Positions 1 through 8,344 of a stretch of DNA of 48,677 nt are shown in pieces. The translations under genes were made by a program, and so were the position numbers. The stretch is from positions 1-48,677 of the forward strand of contig NZ_NRSM01000028.1 in NCBI RefSeq assembly GCF_016584105.1, in the 5' to 3' direction. The stretch comes from Ectothiorhodospira shaposhnikovii. Lineage in GTDB: Bacteria; Pseudomonadota; Gammaproteobacteria; Ectothiorhodospirales; Ectothiorhodospiraceae. The notes beneath the pieces are model-generated. The model worked only from the letters and a program-made list of their open reading frames with translations, made no database searches and had not been told where the DNA came from. Position 1 is the first letter of the stretch. Each line of letters opens with the position of its first letter.

Positions 1-189
1 CTGGTCCTCCTGTTGGTCATGCTGGGGAGATTGCCGCTCACGTTCCTTGCGCAACCACCGATCCAACAGGCTGCGATTGATTCCCAGAGACCGGGCAGCT
101 TCGGCCACCCCATACCCCTGGCGCTCAACCAACGCCACTGCCTCAGCCTTGAATTCCGCCGTGTATCGACGTCGTGCCTTCTTGCTCAT
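1..189 (-). CDS. IS3-family transposase OrfA, N-terminal part
   Basis: This is the start of a transposase DNA-binding subunit. The 63 visible residues begin MSKKARRRYTAEFKAEAV and continue with a helix-turn-helix (GVAEAARSLGINRSLLDRW), the HTH_Tnp_1 signature of IS3-family OrfA. The start at 189 is chosen because GGAGGTG lies just upstream. In this family OrfA binds the terminal repeats, and a programmed frameshift joins it to the DDE catalytic OrfB. OrfB lies outside the window, so activity cannot be judged. The gene is partial, running off the left edge. Confidence 0.85.
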   Translation of the reverse strand, partial: MSKKARRRYTAEFKAEAVALVERQGYGVAEAARSLGINRSLLDRWLRKERERQSPQHDQQEDQ

Positions 190-253
190 GAACACCTCCA
201 ATGCATAGCCTACGAGGGCTTAACGGGGTGTCCGCTACAATTGGACCACTTCA
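1..253 (-). mobile_element. IS3-family insertion sequence, left end only
   Basis: The window opens inside an insertion sequence read on the minus strand. The left terminus is placed at about 253, where the minus strand begins TGAAGTGGTCCAATTG and continues into AGCGGACA, the style of terminal inverted repeat found in IS3-family elements. Reading inward there is a short leader, a GGAGGTG ribosome site and then orfA at 189. Only the first 253 bp are in the window, so orfB, the right end and the target duplication cannot be seen. The base after the terminus belongs to a DUF2442 reading frame, so the element has inserted into that gene. Confidence 0.8.
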
Positions 254-454
254 TTTTTCTCTGATTCAAGACAGGGCGTTTTTGATTTACAGGATTATCT
301 GAGCAAACACTCAGGCAGCCTGCTCAAGCCACTGCATGATCCTGGATTTGCAGAAAAAGCCTTCATCGATGCGGGAGCCCTGTGCTGGCCTCATGGCCTT
401 GAGCTGTCACCTGCACGTCTTTATGAACTTGCAGCCATGCAAGACGCGGCCTGA
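254..454 (+). pseudogene. DUF2442 protein, 3' remnant cut by the IS element
   Basis: An open frame starts at the IS border with FSDSRQGVFDLQDYL, continues through LLKPLHDPGFAEKAFIDAGAL and CWPHGLELSPARLYELAA and stops at 452-454. This is the characteristic core of DUF2442, a small domain of about 80 residues often found in toxin-antitoxin-like pairs and other accessory loci. About 66 residues remain; the first strand and start codon are missing because the IS occupies that position. The frame has no initiation codon, so it is most likely not expressed. It ends 17 nt before the stop codon of the converging liv operon. The domain assignment is by recognition of motif order. Confidence 0.7.
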
Positions 455-470
455 TCCCTCCCGGCAGACA

Positions 471-1817
471 TCAGATGCCCAGATACGCCGCCTTGACCTT
501 GTCGTCCTCCAGCAGGTCGCGGCCGGCGCCTTCCAGCACCACCCTGCCCGCTTCCAGGACATAGGCCCGGTCGGAGATGGCCAGGGCCTGGGAGGCATTC
601 TGCTCCACCAGGAATACGGTGATCCCTTCGCCGTTGAGCTCGCGGATGATGTCGAAGATCTCTTCCACGATCAGGGGCGCCAGCCCCATGCTGGGCTCGT
701 CCAGCAGCAGCAGCCGGGGCCGGGCCATCAGGGCCCGCCCCATGGCCAGCATCTGCTGCTGCCCGCCGGAGAGCATCCCCGCCAGCTGATGGCGTTTCTG
801 CCGCAGGATGGGGAAGCGGTTGTAGATCCGCTCCAGATCCTCGTTCACCTCCGCCCCGCCCTTGCGGGTGAAAGCCCCCAGGCGCAGGTTGTCGTGCACG
901 CTCAGATCCCGGAACACCTGCCGCCCCTCGGGCACCTGCACGATGCCCATGGCCACCCGCCGATGGGCCGGCAGGCGGGTCAGGTCCGCCCCGGCGTAGG
1001 TCAGTCCGCCCCGGTCCACCGGCTGCAGACCGGACAGGGTCATGAGCAGGGTGCTCTTGCCCGCGCCGTTGGCCCCCACCAGGGAGACGATCTCGCCCCG
1101 GCAAATGGTCAGGTCCACTTCATGCAGCACCTCGATGCGACCATAGGAGGTGACCAGGCCCCGCACCTCCAGCAGGGCCTCCCGGGCCGGTGCCGGGTCC
1201 AGACGCCGGGGGTGATCAATGCCCAGCCCGCCCACGTGCTCGGGGGCCATGTTGATGATGCGGTGGCGCAGCTCCTTGAACTCCTCCCGCACCCGCTCGC
1301 CAAACAGCGGATCGTCGTACTGATCCTTGGCCTGGGCGATCCGCTCCCAGTCCGACTCGTCCAGCAGTGCCCGGGCCTGGGGGATGAGCACCCGTTCCTC
1401 CTGCAGAACGTGGCGACGCAGTGTCTGGGTGAACCGGAACATGGCCTGGATGAAGGGCTCCCTGCCCCGCGGCCAATCGTCCAGGCTCTCGTGCAACAGG
1501 GTGCGCAGCCGCTGCAGGGCGTCATGGGCGGTGAGGTAGTCCTGTTCCAGCTCGTCCAGCGCGGGAATGCCCTCGGGGGCCCGTGCCCGCAGGCACTGGA
1601 ACAGCAGGATCTCATTGGGGCGACTCTGCACCCGTTCGGAGAAGTGCTCGAAATAGTCCAGAATGGCGTTGATCAGGACCTCGTCCGGGGCCTGGGCCTC
1701 ATCATCGATATCCTTTTGCAGACGCTCCAGCAACAGGATGATGCGCCACAGGTTCAGATGTTCCCGGGTGATGATGTGGACGGCCTGTTCGCGGGGATCG
1801 TGGCGATGCTCGGTCAT
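471..1817 (-). CDS. Hemerythrin-like domain fused to LivF-type ABC ATPase
   Basis: The protein (448 aa) has two parts in one uninterrupted frame. Residues about 10-190 resemble the HHE/hemerythrin-like family: H20 in a REHLNLW helix, then a helix ending SRPNE-ILLF, a LEQDY helix, H136 and E140 in RHVLQEERVLIPQA, and the family's typical DPLFGERV tail. Residues about 215-448 are a normal-length LivF ATPase, with Walker A GANGAGKST (248-256), signature LSGGQQQ (349-355), Walker B LLLLDEP and a VEQN switch. A linker of about 25 residues rich in Pro, Arg and Ala joins them. LivF normally pairs with LivG to power uptake through LivHM, and this gene is last in that operon. Several expected iron ligands are changed (HHPxE is SRPNE, EH is DY), so metal binding is uncertain. 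A role as a redox, oxygen or NO sensor for uptake is inference. Confidence 0.88.
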   Translation of the reverse strand: MTEHRHDPREQAVHIITREHLNLWRIILLLERLQKDIDDEAQAPDEVLINAILDYFEHFSERVQSRPNEILLFQCLRARAPEGIPALDELEQDYLTAHDALQRLRTLLHESLDDWPRGREPFIQAMFRFTQTLRRHVLQEERVLIPQARALLDESDWERIAQAKDQYDDPLFGERVREEFKELRHRIINMAPEHVGGLGIDHPRRLDPAPAREALLEVRGLVTSYGRIEVLHEVDLTICRGEIVSLVGANGAGKSTLLMTLSGLQPVDRGGLTYAGADLTRLPAHRRVAMGIVQVPEGRQVFRDLSVHDNLRLGAFTRKGGAEVNEDLERIYNRFPILRQKRHQLAGMLSGGQQQMLAMGRALMARPRLLLLDEPSMGLAPLIVEEIFDIIRELNGEGITVFLVEQNASQALAISDRAYVLEAGRVVLEGAGRDLLEDDKVKAAYLGI

Positions 1818-1854
1818 GGGATTCCGGCTGGCAATGAAGAGTACGTGGTCGGGA

Positions 1855-2664
1855 CTAGCCGCCCAGGTAGGCGGCGATCACGTCCGGGTTGTCGCGGATT
1901 TCCCGGGGCGTGCCCTCGGCCAGCTTGCGGCCGTAGTCCAGCACCAGCACCCGGTCGGAAATCGACATCACCAGTTTCATGTCGTGCTCCACCAGGACCA
2001 CGGTGATGCCGCCGGCCGCCACCTTGCGGATAAGTTGCTCCAGGGCGGCGGTCTCGGTGGAGTTCAGCCCCGCCGCCGGTTCGTCCAGCAGCAGGATGGA
2101 GGGCTGGGTGGCCAGGGCGCGGGCGATCTCCAGGCGCTTGAGGGCACCGTAGGGCATGGCGGCGGCATCGGCATCCACATAGTCGCCGCAGCCGACGAAC
2201 CGGATCAGCTCCTCCGCCTGCGCCCGGCAGGTCCGCTCACTGGCCCGCAGACTGGGCCAACGCAGCAGGGCCGCCAGGAAATTGCGCTTGAGATGCAGAT
2301 GCCGGCCCAGCATGACGTTTTCCAGGGCGGTCATGTTCATGCAAATCTGCAGGTTCTGGAAGGTCCGGGACATGCCCAGCCGCGCCAGGCGCTCCGGCGG
2401 CAGTCCCTGCACCGCTTCACCTTTAAGGGAAATTTCCCCCTGATCAGGCTGGTACAGGCCGGTGATGAGATTGAACAGGGTGGTCTTGCCGGCCCCGTTG
2501 GGTCCGATCACCGCATAGACTTCTCCTGGCAGGATCCGGAAGCTCAGGTCATCCACCGCATGGACGCCGCCAAAGGCCTTGCCAAGGCCCCGGACTTCCA
2601 GCAGAGGGGTCAGCCGGGCGGTGTCGTCACGGGACGTTTCGGTCTGTTGCACGTTCTGATTCAT
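1855..2664 (-). CDS. livG: Branched-chain/HAAT-family ABC transporter ATPase LivG
   Basis: The 269-residue protein is one of the two ATPases of a LivFGHMK-type importer. It shows Walker A GPNGAGKTT (54-62), the family-specific signature region MPYGALKRLEIARAL, Walker B ILLLDEP, a D-loop (AGLN) and the H-loop LVEHDM. The long insertion after the Q-loop and the ENVMLGRHLHLKR segment are typical of LivG rather than LivF. A 19-residue N-terminal tail precedes the first strand. Start at 2664 follows AGGAGT, and only 4 nt separate it from the livM stop, so the two are co-translated. A spacer of 37 nt leads to the hemerythrin-LivF gene. Confidence 0.92.
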   Translation of the reverse strand: MNQNVQQTETSRDDTARLTPLLEVRGLGKAFGGVHAVDDLSFRILPGEVYAVIGPNGAGKTTLFNLITGLYQPDQGEISLKGEAVQGLPPERLARLGMSRTFQNLQICMNMTALENVMLGRHLHLKRNFLAALLRWPSLRASERTCRAQAEELIRFVGCGDYVDADAAAMPYGALKRLEIARALATQPSILLLDEPAAGLNSTETAALEQLIRKVAAGGITVVLVEHDMKLVMSISDRVLVLDYGRKLAEGTPREIRDNPDVIAAYLGG

Positions 2665-2668
2665 GCCC

Positions 2669-3685
2669 CTACTCCTGCCCGGACGCCGGGGTGGTGGCCG
2701 GCCGCGGTCGCAGACGCCTGACGGCCTCGCTCAGGGTGGGCAACAGCCCCTTGGGCATGAAGATCATGGTCAGCATCAGGATCAGGCCGAACATCATCAT
2801 CTCGTAGTCCTGGAAATCCGTCAGCAACTGGGGCAGCAGCATCAGCAGCACTGCGCCCAGGATGACGCCGTAGGTGGAGGCCATGCCCCCCAACACCACC
2901 ATGGTGATAAGTTCAATGGAGTGCTCGAAGGACGCCACCTGGGGGGTGATGAAACCGGTGTAATGGGCGTAGAAACTGCCCATGACACTGGCATAGACCG
3001 CGGAGATCACGAAAATCAGCAGCTTGTAATGGGAAGTATCCACCCCCACCACCCGGGCCGCCACCTCGGAACCGTGCACTGCCCGCAGGGCCCGCCCGAT
3101 GGGTGAATCCACCAGGTTCTGGGCGATCCAGACCGCCAGCAGCAGCAACAGGGCCGCCAGACCGTACCAGAGCATCGCCCCGGAGACTTCCAGACCCAGC
3201 AGGGAGTAATGATCGAAAATGCTCAGTTCGGCACCCAGCACCGTGAGAGGCTCCACCGCCAGGCCGTCGGGTCCGCCGGTGAGCCAGCCCTCGTTGTTGA
3301 TGACGATGGCGATGATGATGCCCATGCCCAGGGTGGCCATGGACAGATAGTGTCCCTTGAGCCTCAGGATGGGACGTCCCAGGGTCCAGGCCAGGACCGC
3401 CACCAGCAGTGCGCCGCAAAGCAGCGCCGGGATCGAAGTCCAGCCATAGGTACCAGTGAGGATGGCACTGGCATAGGCCCCCATGCCGAAGAAGGCCGCA
3501 TGACCCAGGCTCACCTGGCCGCCGTAGCCCACCAGCAGGTTCAGGCCCACCACGGTGGCAGCGATCAGGGCGATCTGGGTGGCGATGTCCAGGTGAAACT
3601 CGTTACCCAAAAACAGGGGCAACAGCAACAGCACCAGGGCCAGCACCGGCAGGCCCGGCACGCGTTCAGGCAATCGCAACGCCAT
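2669..3685 (-). CDS. livM: Branched-chain/HAAT-family ABC transporter permease LivM
   Basis: This 338-residue inner-membrane protein has about eight to ten hydrophobic helices and the BPD_transp_2 core (GLNLLVGYGGQVSLGHAAF) that defines LivM permeases. The cytoplasmic coupling region (GRALRAVHGSEVAARVVGVD) would contact the LivG/F ATPases. The C-terminal half carries VVLGGMASTYGVILGA, the second conserved block. Its ATG overlaps the livH stop as TGATG, indicating translational coupling. The C-terminus is followed at once by livG. The family imports branched-chain amino acids, other amino acids, amides or urea; the substrate cannot be set from the permease alone. Confidence 0.92.
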   Translation of the reverse strand: MALRLPERVPGLPVLALVLLLLPLFLGNEFHLDIATQIALIAATVVGLNLLVGYGGQVSLGHAAFFGMGAYASAILTGTYGWTSIPALLCGALLVAVLAWTLGRPILRLKGHYLSMATLGMGIIIAIVINNEGWLTGGPDGLAVEPLTVLGAELSIFDHYSLLGLEVSGAMLWYGLAALLLLLAVWIAQNLVDSPIGRALRAVHGSEVAARVVGVDTSHYKLLIFVISAVYASVMGSFYAHYTGFITPQVASFEHSIELITMVVLGGMASTYGVILGAVLLMLLPQLLTDFQDYEMMMFGLILMLTMIFMPKGLLPTLSEAVRRLRPRPATTPASGQE

Positions 3686-4560
3686 CAGACACGCTCCGCC
3701 ACACGAGCACCGAACAGACCGCGGGGCATGAAGAACAGGATCACCAGGATCAGCAGGAAGGCCACCGCATCCTTGTAGTCGGAAGAGATGTAGCCCGCTG
3801 TCATGGCCTCGGCGATGCCCAGCAGCAAGCCGCCCACCACGGCCCCCACCCCGCTGCCCATGCCGCCGATGGCCGCGGCCACGAAACCCTTGAGACCCAG
3901 CATGATGCCGATGTCATAGGCGGTCAGGGTGACGGGAGCCACCATGATCCCGGCCATGGCCCCTAGGACCGCCGCCAGCATGAAGGCCAGCATGAGCACG
4001 AACTGGGTGCGGATCCCCATCAGGCGGGCCGCCCCGGGGTTCATGGAGGTGGCCAGGATGGCCTTGCCCATCAGGGTACGGGTAAAGAACAGGGCCAGCA
4101 GCAGGACCAGGACACCGGCCACCGCCAGCACCCACAGGCTCTGGGTGTACATGACGGCGCCCAGCACGTTCACCGACTCCGTGGCGCTGAAGCTGGGCAT
4201 GGCATGGAACTCCTTGCCCCAGATGATCTGCGCCAGCCCGCGCAGGAAGATGGAAGCCCCGATGGTGATGATGATCAGGGTGATCACGTCCGCCTTGCGG
4301 GCGGGGGCGATGGCCAGTTTGTGCAGCGCCACCCCCAGCACGGCCGCCAGGGCCACGGCCATGGCGATGGCCAGCGGCAGGGGTACCCCCATGGCCAGCA
4401 GCGAGACCGTGGACATGCCGCCGATCATGAGGAACTCACCCTGGGCGAAATTGATCACGTGGCTGGCGTTGTAGACCAGGGTGAACCCCAGGGCCACCAG
4501 GGCATAGGTGGCGCCGATGGTGACGCCCGAAAAGAGGTACTGGAGAAACTCGGCAAACAT
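3685..4560 (-). CDS. livH: Branched-chain/HAAT-family ABC transporter permease LivH
   Basis: A 291-residue permease of the LivH type. It begins with FLQYLFSGVTIGATYALVA and VINFAQGEFLMIGG, the conserved first block of the family, and ends with the LKGFVAAAIGGMGSGVGA block that lies near the ATPase contact. About eight membrane helices are visible. LivH and LivM form the heterodimeric channel that receives substrate from the periplasmic binding protein. The gene follows livK after a 78-nt spacer containing a strong hairpin and overlaps livM by one base. Confidence 0.92.
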   Translation of the reverse strand: MFAEFLQYLFSGVTIGATYALVALGFTLVYNASHVINFAQGEFLMIGGMSTVSLLAMGVPLPLAIAMAVALAAVLGVALHKLAIAPARKADVITLIIITIGASIFLRGLAQIIWGKEFHAMPSFSATESVNVLGAVMYTQSLWVLAVAGVLVLLLALFFTRTLMGKAILATSMNPGAARLMGIRTQFVLMLAFMLAAVLGAMAGIMVAPVTLTAYDIGIMLGLKGFVAAAIGGMGSGVGAVVGGLLLGIAEAMTAGYISSDYKDAVAFLLILVILFFMPRGLFGARVAERV

Positions 4561-4601
4561 GAATGAACCAGAGTGGATGTTGTATCGGGAAAGTGAGTCA
4601 C

Positions 4602-4631
4602 GGGGAGGGACGGCACGCGTCCGCCCCTCCC
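4602..4631 (-). terminator. Intercistronic hairpin between livK and livH
   Basis: Between the livK stop and the livH start lies an imperfect GC-rich inverted repeat: GGGAG-GGACG pairs with CGTCC-(GC)-CCCTCC around a 5-nt loop. There is no clear U-tract. In binding-protein-dependent operons such hairpins often stabilise the binding-protein message or partly attenuate the downstream permease genes. Assignment as an attenuator or RNA-stabilising element is inference. Confidence 0.4.
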
Positions 4632-4638
4632 TGGATGA

Positions 4639-5799
4639 TCAGTCAACCAGTACCCACTGTCCGTCACGGACTTCCAGCAGGCGGAAGGACTCGGGCGCCA
4701 GGCCGTTGTGGTCATCCGGTGACATGTTGAATATGCCGGTGACCCCCACATGGCCCTGGATCTGCTCCAGGGCGGAACGGACTGCCTCGGGCTCGGTGGA
4801 ACCGGCGGCCTCGATGGCGGCCACCGCCAGCATCAGGGCGTCGTAGGCATAGCCGCCGAAAGTGGAAACCGACACGTTCCATCGGGCCTCGTAGGCGGCC
4901 TTGTAATCCTGCACCACCTGCTTTTGCGGATCATCATCGGGCAGGGCGTCAGGGACCAGCAGGGCGGAGGCCGGTAGGCGCACCCCTTCGGCGGCGGAAC
5001 CGGCCAGATCCAGGAAGCGGTCGGAGGCAACGCCGTGGGACTGATAGAAGGGCAACTCGATCCCCAGATGGGCATAGTTGCGGGTGACGATGGCGGGCCC
5101 CTGACCGAAACCGAAGTTGAATACGGCCTGCACACCCGGGGTGTTACGGATCCGGGTCAGCTGGGCGGTCATGTCCGTATCCTGGGGACCGTAGGTCTGA
5201 TCCGCCAACACCTGGATGCCGAAATCGGCGGCCACCGCCAGGGTCTGCTCCCGGCCGGAACGACCGAAACCGTCGGTGCCCGAAATGAGGCCGATACCGG
5301 TGATGCCGCGGGACTGCATATCGGCCAGTACCCGTTCTGCGGCCATGCGGTCGGACTGCGGGGTCTTGAAGACCCAGGGACGGACCGGATCGGTGATCAC
5401 CAGGGCACCGGCCATGGAAATCATGGGACGGCCGGCCCGTTCCACCAAGGGCACGGCGGCCATGGTGGTGCCGGTGGTACTGCCGCCGATGACCAGGTCC
5501 ACCCGGTCGGAACGCAACAGGCGATTGGCGAAGTTACGGGCCTCGTTGGCATTGCCACCATCATCATAGTGAAACAGACGCAGGGGCCTGCCGATCACGC
5601 CGCCCGACGCGTTGATGCGCTCCACATACATTTCCAGGGTCTTGAGCTCGGGGTCCCCCAGAAAGGAGGCCGGCCCGGTGGCGGACACCAGGGCGCCGAT
5701 CCGGATCGGTTCGGCGGCCATCGCGGGGGCCACCATTCCGCAGATCAGCAGGAGGATCAGCAGTACGGCGCGGTACGGAGAACGGTTCTTGGTCACCAT
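4639..5799 (-). CDS. livK: ABC transporter periplasmic substrate-binding protein, LivK-like
   Basis: This is the periplasmic receptor of the importer (386 aa). It has a signal peptide with a hydrophobic core at residues 11-23 and a likely cleavage after AMA at residue 28. The mature protein is a Peripla_BP_6 fold: IRIGALVSATGPASFLGD at the N-terminus, then GGVIGRPLRLFHYDDGGN and a type I bilobed body with FGGYAYDALML near the end. The ATG at 5799 is preferred to an upstream in-frame codon because it gives a normal signal peptide. It is the first gene of the liv operon. Ligand is unknown; the fold also serves aromatic compounds, amides and short-chain acids as well as Leu/Ile/Val. Confidence 0.9.
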   Translation of the reverse strand: MVTKNRSPYRAVLLILLLICGMVAPAMAAEPIRIGALVSATGPASFLGDPELKTLEMYVERINASGGVIGRPLRLFHYDDGGNANEARNFANRLLRSDRVDLVIGGSTTGTTMAAVPLVERAGRPMISMAGALVITDPVRPWVFKTPQSDRMAAERVLADMQSRGITGIGLISGTDGFGRSGREQTLAVAADFGIQVLADQTYGPQDTDMTAQLTRIRNTPGVQAVFNFGFGQGPAIVTRNYAHLGIELPFYQSHGVASDRFLDLAGSAAEGVRLPASALLVPDALPDDDPQKQVVQDYKAAYEARWNVSVSTFGGYAYDALMLAVAAIEAAGSTEPEAVRSALEQIQGHVGVTGIFNMSPDDHNGLAPESFRLLEVRDGQWVLVD

Positions 5800-5853
5800 G
5801 ATTCCGGACACCCTTGTGGTTGCGAGGGGAAAAACCCGCCTATAAAACCACAA

Positions 5854-5870
5854 TAGCGCCGGGGGCGCTA
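5854..5870 (-). terminator. Hairpin after the DUF1631 gene
   Basis: A perfect 7-bp stem (TAGCGCC/GGCGCTA) with a 3-base loop lies between the DUF1631 stop and livK. On the minus strand it is followed by TTGTGGTTTTAT, a loose U-rich stretch. It could end the DUF1631 transcript; the poor U-tract keeps confidence low. Confidence 0.4.
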
Positions 5871-5898
5871 CCGACGACCAGTGCTCAGGGGCAGCAGA

Positions 5899-8289
5899 TC
5901 ACCCTGCGGGCTGCTCCAGGTTCGCCATCAGCCGGCTGATGGCCCGGTCAAACACCGGCACATCTTCGATGACGCGGACACGTCCGGCCCGAAATTCCGC
6001 TGCCAGAACCTCTACCGTCATTTCCCGAACCTTGAGTCCCTGCTGATTGACGAAGAAATACTTGCCGGTGATCAGGCTCTTCCAGGAAAGCTTCATGCGC
6101 CTTACCTTGTTCAACTCTTCGTCATCCACTTCCAGCCAGGTGCCCTCCCTGAGTTCCCTGGCCGCAAGCAGGTGCAGGTCTTCCAAATGGGCATCCGGCA
6201 CCCCATCGGGCGAGGACTCCGGAGGGAGTACCTGGAAGCGTCCCTCGGCGATGAGTTGATTGATCTCCGCCACCTTGCGAGCCATGAAACCGCGACCGTC
6301 CTTGGGAGTGGAAGCATCAGGCATCGGAGGATTCTCACCGGCAACAGGGACGGACGTGCTGACAGTGGAATCAGCCGTGGTGGTCACCTCATCCCCCAGG
6401 ATGGGCTTGTCAGCCACTGTTGGAGACTCCACGGCAACAGGCGCCTTGACCATGCGGGCATGCTCAGCCGCCAGCGATTGCAACACCTCCCGTTGCTCCG
6501 CCTGGGGCATGGACATCCTGTTCATACCCTCCTGCAGTGATTTGAGCAGGGATGGCAGGAGACTGGTCAACTGGTCCCGTTCTTCCTGCCCCTGCTTGGG
6601 GATGAGGCTCCAGACCAGCAGAGAGGCCACATTCAATGCCTTCTGCCATAGCGGGCCATGCTCACCATGCTTGAGATAGATCAGTACCAGCAGTTCTTTC
6701 CAGGTACCTTCCAGCAATCGGCGGACAGGTACGGGCAGCGACTTCTGATCAGCCACCACATGGTCAATCGCCTCAGCGGCCACGGCCTTGGCCACCAGAA
6801 GCTGCTCACGCCCCTGAACAACCTGGGCAACCTCCTCCTCCCTTTGCCGGGCACGCACCGCCAGCGCCTCACAAAATGACTGGAAATCCGCCAGAACCTC
6901 GTCGAATAATCCCACGTCATCATCGAAATCATCCAGCAGGCGCTCCACCAGTGATTCGATCTTGGCGCGCAGGCCGTCTTCCTCGTCACTGGACTCAGAC
7001 CATCCCAGGCCAGCCCGGGACAATTCGCTCAGCAGACGTCGGGCAGGATGCCGTTTCCGACTGAAAAAGGTCTTGTCGAGGATCGCAACCTTCAGAAGGG
7101 GAATCTGAAGGCGCCCGATCAATTCCTTGATGGGCGCCGGCAGAGCAGGGTCATCGAAAATGAATTCGAAGAGCATTGAAACGACATCAATGGCTGACTC
7201 ATCCGCGCCATTGATAACCATCGCCTGACTCCCGCCAGGGTTGAGGGCGGCCATCATCGCTCCCTTGAGATCGTCGCCTGAAATGCTGTTTCCAGTGGGC
7301 GCAAGCTGACTCAAGGAAATGGAAGACAAGGCGGAAAGCAGACTGCCCGCATCTGCGGTTCTGTTAAACGCGCCCGACGTCCCTGAGCTTCTGCCCTGAA
7401 ACGCACCACCGGCCTCCCCCGGGGGATTGAACCGGCCCCGGGCAAGCGCCTCCAGAATATGCTGGAGATCGCCATCCTCCATATGCTCCGGGGCATTACC
7501 ACCGGAATGATCCTGGTCCTGCACCGACTCACCCTGCCCCGCAGCGCTCCTCACACCGCGCCCATCCTTGCGTAAACCGGGGACATCATGGCGATGTTCA
7601 GGTTGCAAGTCCGGCAATACCCGCATTTCCTGCAGATAGCGGTTCACGTCCTGATAAAGGGAGGCCAGTTGACTCACCACATACTGATCAAACAGCTTGT
7701 AGATGATCAGCCGAATCCTGATATCCACATCAAGGACTTGCATGGCATCGCGAAAGGCTTTGCAGAAAGCCCTGGGATCAAGGGGATTGTCATCCTCCAT
7801 GAGGTTGGGGCGATCCATGACCGAACCCAGACGCCGGCGTAACGCATAGAGATCGGATTCAACAAGACGGCGCGACTTGGCCACCATGCCATCGATGGCC
7901 AGATCCTCCTCCAGGTCATCCGAAGCCACCAGGGACAGTTCATCCGCGGGAACCACATCCAGCTTTCGCCCCCCCGGAACAGGGCGCATGCAGGCCTCAA
8001 ACACGCGGGCGATCTGTGTGACATACTCGCTTTCCATGGTTGAACGCTGCCGACGCAGCGCTCTCATGGCATCGAAAAACGCGGTCTGGGATCGGTTGTC
8101 CTCTGCCTTTTCGGCCAACCGGAACAAGGCGTCATCGGCGTTATCCAGCATTTCCTTCAGCAAGGGATCCACATGACGCGAGGCCAGATTGCGGCAGTGC
8201 CCAAGAATCTGGAACGGCGAGGGCTGCAGACCAGCCCTGCGTTCAGCGGGATTGAAGGCAATCACATTCTCTTGGGCTTTTTCATTCAT
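5899..8289 (-). CDS. DUF1631 family protein
   Basis: A large cytoplasmic protein (796 aa) with no signal peptide or membrane helix. It matches the DUF1631 family in its opening (PFQILGHCRNLASRHVDPLLKEM) and central region with many acidic helices (SALYALRRRLGS-like, DDFDDDVGLFDEVLADF). The last 70 residues (RRMKLSWKSL, GKYFFVNQQGLKV) look like a small beta-rich domain; a PilZ-like fold is possible but not shown. A Ser/Thr/Pro-rich linker separates the two. The function of the family is unknown. ATG at 8289 follows AGGTG and is preferred to a GTG three codons upstream. The gene is divergent from an HDOD signalling protein. Confidence 0.8.
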   Translation of the reverse strand: MNEKAQENVIAFNPAERRAGLQPSPFQILGHCRNLASRHVDPLLKEMLDNADDALFRLAEKAEDNRSQTAFFDAMRALRRQRSTMESEYVTQIARVFEACMRPVPGGRKLDVVPADELSLVASDDLEEDLAIDGMVAKSRRLVESDLYALRRRLGSVMDRPNLMEDDNPLDPRAFCKAFRDAMQVLDVDIRIRLIIYKLFDQYVVSQLASLYQDVNRYLQEMRVLPDLQPEHRHDVPGLRKDGRGVRSAAGQGESVQDQDHSGGNAPEHMEDGDLQHILEALARGRFNPPGEAGGAFQGRSSGTSGAFNRTADAGSLLSALSSISLSQLAPTGNSISGDDLKGAMMAALNPGGSQAMVINGADESAIDVVSMLFEFIFDDPALPAPIKELIGRLQIPLLKVAILDKTFFSRKRHPARRLLSELSRAGLGWSESSDEEDGLRAKIESLVERLLDDFDDDVGLFDEVLADFQSFCEALAVRARQREEEVAQVVQGREQLLVAKAVAAEAIDHVVADQKSLPVPVRRLLEGTWKELLVLIYLKHGEHGPLWQKALNVASLLVWSLIPKQGQEERDQLTSLLPSLLKSLQEGMNRMSMPQAEQREVLQSLAAEHARMVKAPVAVESPTVADKPILGDEVTTTADSTVSTSVPVAGENPPMPDASTPKDGRGFMARKVAEINQLIAEGRFQVLPPESSPDGVPDAHLEDLHLLAARELREGTWLEVDDEELNKVRRMKLSWKSLITGKYFFVNQQGLKVREMTVEVLAAEFRAGRVRVIEDVPVFDRAISRLMANLEQPAG

Positions 8290-8344
8290 GGCGAACACCT
8301 GGGCGGGCGGTTCGTGCCGGCCGGGCGGGGCCGATTAGCAACTG

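Noticed and set aside
336..2006. A 556-codon open frame on the plus strand opposite the hemerythrin-LivF gene
   Set aside because: Its composition is Gln/Pro/His-rich and unlike a folded protein; the minus strand codes for clear domains. The real plus-strand remnant (254-454) is in another frame.
471..5799. Urea (urt) importer
   Set aside because: There are no urease or urtD/E-type neighbours, and the ATPases look like LivG and LivF rather than UrtD and UrtE.
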